64,000 nt of DNA from Akanthomyces muscarius (lineage: Eukaryota > Ascomycota > Sordariomycetes > Hypocreales > Cordycipitaceae): NCBI RefSeq assembly GCF_028009165.1, contig NC_079246.1, forward strand, positions 3,596,001 to 3,660,000, written 5' to 3'. The notes beneath the pieces were generated by a model that did not search any database, had not been told where the DNA came from, and saw nothing but the letters and a program-made list of their open reading frames with translations. A program made the translations under genes and the position numbers. Below, in pieces: positions 55,466 to 64,000 of the stretch (positions are counted from its first letter, which is position 1; each line of letters opens with the position of its first letter).

Positions 55466-57055
55466 TCAACTCTTGCCCAAAGCCTTGTCGAGCATTTCAA
55501 ACGTGGTGACGACGGCGTAGTGGTCCGACGTCCAAAAATTGTCTTTTTGCTTGGGCTCCGGCTTCGGCGGCGGATCATCGATCATATACGCGACCGATTC
55601 CTTGACACGCATCGCGCCCGCGTAGTAGACAAAGTCGATGCGGTCCTTGGGCTCCGGCTTGTCGTCGTAGTCGGGGTTGTTGAGGAAGATGGGCGACCAG
55701 GTGTAGCCCGGGTCCGCGACGGGATCCGGGTGGGCTTCACGGAACGAGTCCTTCATGCCGGCCTGGACCGGGTACCACGACGACGGCCACTGCATCTCGC
55801 CGGCGCCGCAGTGCATGTCCTTGGTCGCCTCCGTGTAGTCGAGGTGCGAGGGGGAGTTGAAGTCGCCCGTCAGAAGCACCGGCACAGTGTCGCTGCCGTT
55901 GATGTACGGCTTGATGGCGTCGCTGAGCTCCTGCGCCTCGGCGGTCCGCCCCGAGTCGTCCTCCTGCTGCATCACCGTCTTGTTGTCCTTGCCCTCGAAG
56001 CAGAACCCGTACGGCCCGTACTGCTGGAAGCCGAGGTGAGCGCCCCAGACAATGACCTGCTGCTTATCGCCGTCGAGAGCGATGCGCACCGCCGCCGTCT
56101 TGTTCGTGCTGTCGAGCGCCTCGACAATCGGATACCGCGAGATGATTGAGGCATCCCATGACTCGTACGCCCACCAGCCGAGGGCGTGCGCGAGCCGCAG
56201 CGCATGGATACCGTCCGTTTCCTGGAGGCCGACAATGTCGGCGTTGAGCTGGTTGATCACTTTGACCTGCTTGGCGTGGTAGTCCTTGACCTGGGTGCCG
56301 CCGTACCACAGGTTCATGCTCATGACCTTGAGCTCCTTCACCATGGGCACATCGGGGCCGCGCACTTCCACCACGGCTTCCATAAAATACGACAGTTTGT
56401 TGCGACCCATGACCTTGACGGCCAGCGACGTCTTGCGCCTGGACTTCTTGGTCGGCGTGCCGTACAGGATGCCGGTGTGGGTTGAGTGAACCCAGCCGTC
56501 GCCAGAGCTGTAGACGAGGTAGTATAAGTTCTCGTCGTCGCCCTCAATGTTGGTCATTTTACTGGCGTCGAAGCTCCAGTATTCGCCCTCCCGCGCAGGG
56601 CGCAGGTTCATCTTGTATGTATAGTATCGGACATTCGTCTTTTCGGCCGTGTTGAAACTGACCGGCGGCGCGATGGCCTCGTACGTGTCGTCCGCCATCA
56701 GAATTGCCTTGTAGCTGCCCTGACCGAGCTTTGATGCGTTGAGGCGCACCTCGCCCTCCTTGCCCTTGGCGTAATCCCAGGTCAGAGGGTCCATGGACTT
56801 GGTCCCGTTGACCGGTACGCCGCCGAAGGAGTAGAAAACGCCGATCCAGTTCGTGTCGGACGCGGTCGTGACGTTGTAGCGAAACGTGGCCGGCTTCTTG
56901 TTGTACTCCCATGTCAAAAGAGGCTTAGGCTCGGGCGGCCGAGCGATAGAGTGAATTGGCGGCGTGTAAGTGTAGATTGGCCCTTCTGCGGCGATGGCGG
57001 CCGACGGCATAATGAGCGCCACCCCGAACGCGGGAAGCCATGTCGACAGGCGCAT
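55466..57055 (-). CDS. Secreted endonuclease/exonuclease/phosphatase-fold protein
   Basis: This intronless gene encodes 529 residues with a signal peptide (about 1-22). Residues 40-150 resemble a SKICH-like beta domain, with TNWIGVFY and GQGSYKAILMADDTYEAIA. The catalytic domain (about 240-525) shows the complete metal-dependent phosphodiesterase set: N248 in SMNLWYG, E279 in GLQETDG, H340 in WGAHL, D398 and N400 in LTGDFNSPSH, D474 in DRIDFVYY and SDH with H512. The family covers DNases, inositol phosphatases and sphingomyelinases; secreted fungal members have unknown substrates. The combination suggests an extracellular phosphodiesterase or phosphatase, possibly for phosphate gain or lipid attack. 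Confidence 0.88.
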   Translation of the reverse strand: MRLSTWLPAFGVALIMPSAAIAAEGPIYTYTPPIHSIARPPEPKPLLTWEYNKKPATFRYNVTTASDTNWIGVFYSFGGVPVNGTKSMDPLTWDYAKGKEGEVRLNASKLGQGSYKAILMADDTYEAIAPPVSFNTAEKTNVRYYTYKMNLRPAREGEYWSFDASKMTNIEGDDENLYYLVYSSGDGWVHSTHTGILYGTPTKKSRRKTSLAVKVMGRNKLSYFMEAVVEVRGPDVPMVKELKVMSMNLWYGGTQVKDYHAKQVKVINQLNADIVGLQETDGIHALRLAHALGWWAYESWDASIISRYPIVEALDSTNKTAAVRIALDGDKQQVIVWGAHLGFQQYGPYGFCFEGKDNKTVMQQEDDSGRTAEAQELSDAIKPYINGSDTVPVLLTGDFNSPSHLDYTEATKDMHCGAGEMQWPSSWYPVQAGMKDSFREAHPDPVADPGYTWSPIFLNNPDYDDKPEPKDRIDFVYYAGAMRVKESVAYMIDDPPPKPEPKQKDNFWTSDHYAVVTTFEMLDKALGKS

Positions 57056-58301
57056 CGTCGAGATTTGCAGACCGGAGAGCTCGTGGGGGAGCAGGAGGGG
57101 TCGTTAGCTATATACTGTTGAAGTACTTTACTAGCAAAACTCAAAAGCCGACCTGCTATGCAGTCATAGAATGGCACGAGGTAGAGAAATGTGAGACACT
57201 TGGATGGTATGCAGCCGACAGCCTAGCAGCGGGATGTGATACATTTATAAGGTCGAGAAAATCATTTTCGCCGTTTCCAAGGCCTGCATTTATTCTAGTG
57301 TTAGTTGAATTACCCAAAGCTTATTGCGGCAACCCAGCACCAGGCACGGGCGCCATCTAACCTTTTGCCGGCCGCCGCCAAACTCTGAATTGCGCGGCCT
57401 GCATCGAGACGCCATCACGGCCCCGGCGCTAGTGGTCATTAGCTGAGTTTCGAGGTATGCGTCCACTTGAGGTGGGCGTGTCTCAGAATAGAGGCACGGC
57501 TTTTTTCGACGAGGTCTCGACGAGGTCTTGACGAGGTCTTGACGAGGTAGAGTGCTGGAACTGTGGGGGCTGTTGCGGTCCTCTTCCACAGCTATTTTGA
57601 GGCTCGGCCTTGTATTGAAGCCTTGTTGCTGCGGATGAGGCCGCTGGTCGGCGACAAAAAATGCATGAAACTAGCGAAGCCTGGTTGCGGCAAGGCGTGA
57701 AAATAGACCATTGTGGATGAGAAGCCACTATAGGCTGACGACGACTTGAAGAGTCCCGCGATAACTAAAAATATAATATTTACGAGAATGGCAAGAGGTC
57801 ACTTGATACATTTTTGAGCTGTGTCTCGGCTCGGCAGCATCCAGACTCTGCAACTGTATTGTCTGAGGCCAATTGCCTGTTAATACCCCAGACTTTTCCT
57901 CTCTACCTTCGACAGGATTTGTGGACAGTCGAATGCTGGTGGCGTTCCTGTCGATCCGCCACAGAACACAAATCAGACTTTCGGGGGAGCTAGAGGTAAC
58001 TTTGAGCCGCCCTTTTTCTCTTTTTCTCTTCCGCAAGCCGCCTTCTACTTTAATACCGCAGAAGATGTCTCCGATCAGCACGTCATGAAGAAATCGTTGT
58101 TTCTCTATGTCTTACACGTGGCAGATGGACGGATTGGGTTCACCTTGGCTAACAAACTTACCCCGCCACCGCCAGACTTGCGCCATGTCGCATTGCCGAA
58201 TTTTTTCACATATCTAAACCTGGGGAGAAATTTTTCGAGGCTTCCCAATTTACCAATTAATATCTAAATATCTACGTACATGCATGCTAGTGTTCTTCCT
58301 A
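57056..58301. other. Non-coding region with 11-bp tandem repeat
   Basis: The left end is the promoter of the phosphodiesterase-fold gene (a TATATA near 57106). Four 11-bp tandem units lie at 57506-57549. The remainder to the 3' end of DPP4 shows no supported gene. Confidence 0.45.
57506..57549. repeat. Four tandem copies of an 11-bp unit
   Basis: The unit TYGACGAGGTC is repeated four times; copies 1-2 read TCG, copies 3-4 read TTG, and the last base of copy 4 is A. The array lies about 450 bp upstream of the phosphodiesterase-fold gene start. Confidence 0.8.
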
Positions 58302-60611
58302 TTATGCCTGCCATCGCCGACTCCACTGGTGCACCAGCCCTTTATCCTTGCGCTGCACCTCATCCCATAGCCGGGCCGTCAAGAACTTGTACAGATAAGT
58401 GCTCGCGTTGTTGTAGCTGATGCTGTGCGTGCTATCGGTAAACGGCATCACCCTGAGCTTGGTCGGCGGCACCTTAGACCCGACGAGCAGGTCGACGAGG
58501 GCCGCAGTGTTCTGGTAGTGTACATTGTCATCGCCAGTGCCATGCATGATGGCGACGCCGCCCGCAATATTCCTAAAGCCATCTATATTGCGGACAGCTG
58601 TGTGGTTGTAGCCAGACTCGTTGTCTTGCAGCCTTTTCATGTAGCGCTCCGTATACACAGAGTCGTAGAGGCGCCAGTCCGTCACAGGCGCAGTAATGAG
58701 ACCAAAAGTAAAAGCACCAGAGTTGGCCTCGACGACTTTAGAGGTGAGAAACCCGCCGAATGACCATCCCCACATGCCAATTTTGTTGGCGTTGATGTAG
58801 GAGAAGCGGGATGCGAGCTCGCGGGCAACCCAGATCTGGTCCTGTGCCTCGAGGGTACCGAGCTGCTTGACGACGGAGCACCGGAACTTGCGGCCCTTGC
58901 CAGCAGTTCCACGGTTGTCGACGACGTAGGTTATATACTCGAGCTCTGGATCTGACCCAATATAAGCGGTCCAGTCGAGACCGATGTAGCGTTTCATGAC
59001 CGATTGCGAGTTAGGGCCCCCGTATGGTTTGAACAGCACTGGGTACTTTCTGCTCGGGTCAAAATTGGCGGGGAGGGTCTGCTGAACATTGAGCAAGAAA
59101 CCTTCCGGATTTTGAAGCTCAAACCAAGTCGTATTGAGTAGCTTGTACTGCTGAGTCTTCTTGTAGTAGCCTTCGTTGCTCTCGAGAGTGCGTAGCGGCG
59201 TGGTGCTGTTGGCGGACACAAGCTGCTGGTACGGGATCTCAGGTCCCTGGTACGACAGAACGTAGTAACCGCCACCGGTGGAGAAAGATGCACCGTAATA
59301 TGCAGGCTGCGAGTCATCAACGAGCGGCGTAACCTTCATAGTCTCCCAAGACACACTGTACAGGTGCGATTCGGTGCTATGGCGCTTGGATGCCAGGAAC
59401 GCGACCTGTTTCCGTTTCGTGTCGACGTTGGAGATGCTTCGAACGTCCCACTCGCCAGACGTCAGTTGAATAGTTTTACCACCCTCGACGGGATATAGAT
59501 ATAGATGTGTCCAGCCAGACTCATCCGAGGTGTCCACGTAGTAGGTCGAGTTGCAACTGCCCTTCAAGCTGCCGGCGAAGCGAATATTCTGCTCATTATC
59601 GAACCAGCCGTCGGTACCATCGCGCTCACGGACGACTTTAGTTTCGCCAGTCTTGATGTCGACAGTAATGTGCTTGTCCAGGTCTTGCACTCGATTGAAT
59701 GCACGGTAGATGAACCTTTGGTGTGTCTTGGTGACCCATGCCACCTCACCAATGATTGTCTCGTCGCCGAAAGCATCGACGGGGATATCCTTGCGCTCCC
59801 GCGTCTTGACATTCAGCAAGTGAAGACCAACACGAGGATTCGTCGTGCCCACTTTCGGGTATCTCAGCTTCAGTTCTTTGGGGTACAATGGCGCAAACTT
59901 CTGCTTATCCATAAAGTAGGGAATTGTGTAGGTACCAACGCCCGTCTCATTCAAGCTGAGGAAAGCAATGTAATTGCCGTCCGGGGAGTACCAAAACGCT
60001 GAAGCAGCGCCAAGAACCTCCTCCTGGTATACCCAGTCCGGGACGCCGTTGAACTGATCCGGGCCGCCATCTGTGGTTATGCGGTGCACGGTGGCATTTT
60101 CATCGCGGATGTACACATCGTTGCCCCGAATGAACGCGATAGAGTCTCCTGCGGGCGAAAGCTGGGCAAATTGAATGTCGCCAGCTTGATCCTCGACCAG
60201 CGGGCGAGTTTTGCCGGTGGCGGTATCGAGAATGGTATAATCGGCCAAAACTGAGGAGCGGTACTCTTTTGTAGCATTGATAGCGAACAAGACTATGCGA
60301 TCATCGGCGCTGATCCAGTAGTCATCCATGTCGTCGGGAATCTGGCTCTTTTTCAAGAAGACAGTCGAGTTGCCCGAGACAATGTCTTGTCGCACCAGGT
60401 CGCCATCGTCATTGCTGGAGATGTACTGCCCGTCTTTGCCGCCAGCCGACGTCCACGTAATCTGAGTCGTCTTCGGCCGCAGGCGCGGGGATGGCGTCGT
60501 CTCGTTGTAGGTGAGGAGACGATCACCGCTGGAGGTGGCGGGAAATGGCAGCTGTGCTGTGATGCTCAAAGCAGCACCCACGGTTACAGCCAATGCAGCG
60601 AAGACCTTCAT
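58302..60611 (-). CDS. DPP4: Secreted dipeptidyl peptidase IV (S9 family)
   Basis: This intronless gene encodes 769 residues with a signal peptide (about 1-18) and many N-glycosylation sequons. The N-terminal beta-propeller (about 30-500) contains the substrate-docking acidic pair in VYQEEVLG. The alpha/beta-hydrolase domain carries the triad S617 (GWSFGGF), D694 (GTGDDNVH) and H729 (STHSIS). DPP4 removes X-Pro or X-Ala dipeptides from peptide N-termini; soluble secreted forms are typical of Aspergillus, dermatophytes and insect-associated Hypocreales, where they help complete external protein digestion. MKVFAALAV was chosen as start; five codons of open frame precede it. A TATAAATA lies 82 bp upstream. 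Confidence 0.95.
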   Translation of the reverse strand: MKVFAALAVTVGAALSITAQLPFPATSSGDRLLTYNETTPSPRLRPKTTQITWTSAGGKDGQYISSNDDGDLVRQDIVSGNSTVFLKKSQIPDDMDDYWISADDRIVLFAINATKEYRSSVLADYTILDTATGKTRPLVEDQAGDIQFAQLSPAGDSIAFIRGNDVYIRDENATVHRITTDGGPDQFNGVPDWVYQEEVLGAASAFWYSPDGNYIAFLSLNETGVGTYTIPYFMDKQKFAPLYPKELKLRYPKVGTTNPRVGLHLLNVKTRERKDIPVDAFGDETIIGEVAWVTKTHQRFIYRAFNRVQDLDKHITVDIKTGETKVVRERDGTDGWFDNEQNIRFAGSLKGSCNSTYYVDTSDESGWTHLYLYPVEGGKTIQLTSGEWDVRSISNVDTKRKQVAFLASKRHSTESHLYSVSWETMKVTPLVDDSQPAYYGASFSTGGGYYVLSYQGPEIPYQQLVSANSTTPLRTLESNEGYYKKTQQYKLLNTTWFELQNPEGFLLNVQQTLPANFDPSRKYPVLFKPYGGPNSQSVMKRYIGLDWTAYIGSDPELEYITYVVDNRGTAGKGRKFRCSVVKQLGTLEAQDQIWVARELASRFSYINANKIGMWGWSFGGFLTSKVVEANSGAFTFGLITAPVTDWRLYDSVYTERYMKRLQDNESGYNHTAVRNIDGFRNIAGGVAIMHGTGDDNVHYQNTAALVDLLVGSKVPPTKLRVMPFTDSTHSISYNNASTYLYKFLTARLWDEVQRKDKGLVHQWSRRWQA

Positions 60612-61764
60612 CTTGCTCCTTGACACTGTTTGAAAGTCTAAGTGTATCAGTGAGGAGGGGAGATACCGCCCGCGACTGAGTCGACATCTGCCTATTTATA
60701 TTCGCCTCACTGCGTGACACATAAGATCCACTGTCTAAATTGATTGCATTCGATGCTACCAAGACCAGGATGATTTGCGGCGCTCGGCTACGTTGGCCAA
60801 GAGCACACCACACTACCTGCCCGTTCGGGAATGGGTAGTTTCCACCGCCAAGGCGATCATCCATGCGGCTATTTCTTTCGCCATTGATGCATGCTTCGTT
60901 ACTTCAGATCTGTTCGTGGGGTAATGTTTGCTCCTGGCCGGTGCAGACTTGTGACGGGGTTTCGTTGTTGTAAGCCGGCGCTAGATATGGTGCTTATGAT
61001 CGGACGGCCCTGTCAGCCGCATCGGAGTAGACTCACGGGTGATGAGCACTAGCAAAAGCGCGTTTCGATCGTGGCTACGCCACCTGCCTCTCTCGGACTG
61101 CTATTGCTCCGTGCAGAGCCCCAATGAAGACTGTGCAAATGAGGCCAAGCGCTGCAAGTCAGCGTAGCCTGCTGGGCTCGCTTGGCAAATAATCCGCAAC
61201 AGAGGCATGGACAACATGTAGCCTACTGCTGAACGAGTCTTGAAATATACGGAGCCATTTGTAGTGTATATTATCCTTTCAATAAGATGAAGAATCATAT
61301 TTTCCCGAATGAAGATTCATGCAGTTTTAACAAGCGATTTTTAAATATGTTCCTTTGAATAAACACTTCTTTAAAATGATAGTCATTAGGCTTGAAGATA
61401 ATTCCCTTTTACCTTGATATACATAAGCTATGCACGAATTAGCCGGATGTAGTGCTGCGTGACGGGCTACTACAGCAGCCTAGCCACGCCTAATGCTCGG
61501 CTCAGCTGGTGCTGGCTCAGGCACTAGCGAACATAGCCTGCAAGGAGCAGGGCGAACCAGCCCGTGAACATACTGCAACCGCACCGGAGAGGTCCCTGGT
61601 TAGCCGCCTTATAACGCTGTGGAAGAACAGTCGGTGACTCTCTTGTATTGACACTTCGCATTTGTAACTGTATCTATTTTATTTTCTACCAAGCTTCTTG
61701 TACTGACTCTCTAACTATATCCTACTCCCAAATGTGATCATTAAACCTGTGCTTCAATTTAAGT
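60612..61764. other. DPP4 promoter and AT-rich non-coding region
   Basis: A TATAAATA (60700-60693, minus strand) sits 82 bp before the DPP4 start. The region 61250-61430 is distinctly AT-rich. No gene is supported. Confidence 0.45.
60693..60700 (-). promoter_or_regulatory. TATA box of DPP4
   Basis: TATAAATA on the minus strand lies 82 bp upstream of the DPP4 ATG. Confidence 0.5.
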
Positions 61765-62607
61765 CTAGTTCTTCTTTGCAAGCACTGCTCCTCCCCACAG
61801 TGAGCCTGGGTTTAGTCTCGTCGGGTATTTCGCCATCAATCGAGAATAAACCTCCTCTGCAGTATCGCTCTCTTTCACGGCTTGATGGAAGTCTTCGAAG
61901 TACTTCCGTGTCTCCATGATTGCTTCCGGGCCGAATGAGCTGTCCGGGTCGCTGTGGCCGCCAATTACTGTCACGGGCTTCAATGCTGCGAGCTTGTCCA
62001 ACGCTCTTAGCCATTCCAGGCGTGAATCAAGGCTACCTGACTCGCCCATGTAGGGATGAGTATTGCCGTAGACAGAGTCGCCCGCAACAAGAAGACGAAT
62101 AGATGGAACCCACAAAGCAGTAGTCTCATCGCAGTCCGTATGACCCAGCCTGACGATCAACAATGCTTCCCCTTCCAGTTCAAATCCATCTGCCTCCAGA
62201 GCCTCAGCCGAAGCGAATTTGGTTGGAATCTGTCCAGGAAAGAGCTTTCCCCATAGACCCTGGAGCCGGTCCGGGGAGTGCTCTTTTTCCATCCTAGCTG
62301 CCACTTCCGAGGTAGCCAGGACCTTGGCCTTGGGAAACTGATCCAAGACAGTTGAGCATCCAAAGTGATGGTCTCCATGAGCATGAGTGACGTAGACGGC
62401 AACCAAATTTTTCCCGCTGGCGACGACCCAATCTGTCAATTCTTTGGCAGCTTTAATAGTCAATTGAGTATCGACCAAAACAGCATCCTTCTCTCCGTAG
62501 ACCAGAGTTGAACTTGTGGGCACCCACTTCAGGTGGTCGTGGCCTTCGGGAGCGCTACGCGTCGCGCTCGTGCGCTTGCTAAAGAAGACCTTGTGCCGAA
62601 GAACCAT
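61765..62607 (-). CDS. Metallo-beta-lactamase-fold hydrolase
   Basis: This intronless gene encodes 280 residues. The metal motif HAHGDH lies at 75-80 (VTHAHGDHHFG); RLGHTDCDE, VAGDSVYGNTH and VIGGHSDP supply the further ligands. The domain fills the whole protein. There is no signal peptide, so it should act in the cytosol. Related fungal enzymes hydrolyse lactones, lactams or thioesters, and some detoxify plant or fungal metabolites; the substrate here is unknown. The start MVLRHKVFFSKR was chosen; the open frame runs 64 codons further upstream but without gene-like content. Confidence 0.85.
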   Translation of the reverse strand: MVLRHKVFFSKRTSATRSAPEGHDHLKWVPTSSTLVYGEKDAVLVDTQLTIKAAKELTDWVVASGKNLVAVYVTHAHGDHHFGCSTVLDQFPKAKVLATSEVAARMEKEHSPDRLQGLWGKLFPGQIPTKFASAEALEADGFELEGEALLIVRLGHTDCDETTALWVPSIRLLVAGDSVYGNTHPYMGESGSLDSRLEWLRALDKLAALKPVTVIGGHSDPDSSFGPEAIMETRKYFEDFHQAVKESDTAEEVYSRLMAKYPTRLNPGSLWGGAVLAKKN

Positions 62608-63186
62608 TGTGTTTTTCAAGGAACAAACTTTCAGGTAGCAAGAAGACGAAAAGGTGTAGTTGACTGGGACAAGAGAAGCGAAGGTGCAAAGACGGCGTTT
62701 CTCGGCTTGGTTGACGACTCTAGCGGCAGAGGTGGCTTTATACACCGAATCCAGGCGACGCCAGTACCATGCTTTCACTAAGCCGCTACAACATTTCACT
62801 CAACGCAAAATTGATACGTATTGGTAAGCCGCGAGTCGGCAAGCACTGTGCGTCTCCATCGCAACTGATCAGTGATCACGGCGAAGCACACGGCCTCCAC
62901 TGTATCAGTGATCATGACCCGAATACAAAACTTCTCCACTCTTCGCATTTGTGGCATCAGCCATTACGAATCGAACTCCCGTAAAAAGGATATTAACTTA
63001 TGTCGCTAGCAATGCCGAGGCAGACAATTGCCTTCTCAGAGGTACAGATGGCTTCAGTTTGGTGACGATTATAAATCTTCGAGTCCGTTTACATTAATCT
63101 CAGCTCGACCCAGCCTCAACAACTCGCTACTGGGGTCTTTCGCTGCCTTCTTTTTGGTAATCAGATTGTATTTTTCGTTCAACATC
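62608..63186. promoter_or_regulatory. Divergent promoter region
   Basis: This region separates two divergent hydrolase genes. The word ATCAGTGATCA occurs twice (near 62869 and 62904). No gene is supported. Confidence 0.4.
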
Positions 63187-64000
63187 ATGGTACTACCGAG
63201 AGTTGACGTCGAGTTTCGAGCTTGTGACGGCACGCTTTTGAGAGGATGGCATTATCCAACTGAGAAAAAAAGCCCATGCATCGTTATGTCACATGGGGTA
63301 AGGGAATTTCATACTCAGATTAGACAGCAACCTGCCAAATAAAGCAATCTAGACGCTAATTGCAAATAGCTTGCTGGTATCCGTCATTTCCTTCTACCGC
63401 CTTTCGCTGGTCGATTCCAGGAAGCCGGATTTGCTGTTCTCCTGTACGACAATCGCAACTGGGGCGATAGCGAAGGTGAACCTCGACAGGAATCAAATCC
63501 AGCATTGCAGCAGACGGACTACTATGATGCTTTCAACTATGCCATTACCCTACCGATGGTCGACTGCGATCGGATGGTATACTGGGGAACCAGCTTTTCT
63601 GGTGGCAACGTCATTTACGCCGCTGCAGTGGATAAAGGTATCAAAGCTGCTATTATACAATGTCCTGCTAATTCTGGAGAAAAGCGTTCTTTGGCTTTTC
63701 GAGACCAGGTTCCCCAACTCTTTGAGGACAGGGCCAGAATTGTTGCCGGCGAACCTCGAGGTCGTGTGCCGTGCATTGCGCCTGACTTCGAGTCAGCCCA
63801 GGCGGGAAACGCGCTGGTGCTGTTCCCTGACCTTCACGCATACCAGTCCTTTAATGGCATCCACGAGTGTGGCGGCAATTGGGAAAATTGGGTAACTCGG
63901 CAAACGCAACTACAAATGCTCGAGTTTGAAGGCCACGCAATGATCCATCGGATCGCTCCAACGCCACTGTTGATGGTGATTCCGGGCAATGACAGGACTG
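63187..64000 (+). CDS. Alpha/beta hydrolase, 3' end beyond the window
   Basis: Exon 1 (63187-63297) and exon 2 (63370 to the window end) give about 247 residues so far, with no stop reached. The 72-nt intron (GTAAGG donor, CGCTAATTG branch, AATAG acceptor) links MSHG to LAGIRHF. The domain shows VVMSHG-like first strand CIVMSHG, LLYDNRNWGDSEGEP, and the nucleophile region YWGTSFSGGN with the G-x-S-x-x-G serine. It resembles the fungal dienelactone-hydrolase/S15-peptidase-like group, whose members include thioesterase-type enzymes. The acid is likely just beyond PTPLLMVIPGNDRT at the edge. Function is unknown. Confidence 0.8.

Noticed and set aside
61250..61430. AT-rich patch as a repeat-induced-mutation relic of a transposon
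   Set aside because: It is short, and no terminal repeats, target duplications or transposase remnants could be recognised.

Overview
This window looks like nuclear DNA of a filamentous ascomycete, most likely a sordariomycete of the order Hypocreales. The genes are GC-rich and mostly carry no intron or one to three short ones (44-103 nt), with GTRNGT-type donors and CTAAC-like branch points. The protein set fits that group: IML2, SEM1/DSS1, phosphoglycerate kinase, Cwf19, DPP4, a Zn2Cys6 regulator, a GPI-anchored cupredoxin and small secreted cysteine-rich proteins. The placement is inferred from protein style alone.

Layout. 0.8-7.6 kb: a sterol-desaturase-family membrane protein, then housekeeping genes IML2 (-), SEM1 (+) and PGK (-). 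8-16 kb: a secreted alkyl-sulfatase-like metallo-hydrolase, a coiled-coil protein and an Mpv17-family protein. 16-29 kb: GH25 lysozyme, SDR oxidoreductase, pepsin-type protease, an SNSG-repeat protein, a cupredoxin and a Trp/Cys-rich peptide precursor, separated by long non-coding stretches. 30-45 kb: a multi-pass membrane protein, a VWA/alpha-kinase fusion, a DHCR24-like reductase, an NTF2-like protein, a Cys-rich mini-protein, a GPI-type protein and a GST. 45-54.9 kb: a short Zn2Cys6 protein, a DUF4385 protein, a large alpha/beta hydrolase, Cwf19 and a methionine-permease-like carrier. 55-64 kb: a secreted phosphodiesterase-fold protein, DPP4, a second metallo-beta-lactamase-fold enzyme and an alpha/beta hydrolase cut by the window end.

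No secondary-metabolite cluster, intact transposon, rRNA, tRNA or CRISPR array was recognised. About ten genes encode proteins predicted to be secreted or surface-anchored, fitting a life based on external protein, peptidoglycan and ester or sulfate substrates. Genes are mostly independent units.

The most notable signal is at the 3' end of PGK. A perfect GTAAGT donor overlaps the stop codon, and splicing to a TAG acceptor 61 nt downstream would replace the C-terminus with one ending in SRL, a peroxisomal targeting signal. Other points are a likely GC-AG intron, an alpha-kinase gene whose two halves join only through a 44-nt intron (or carry a frameshift), and several unclassified secreted mini-proteins.
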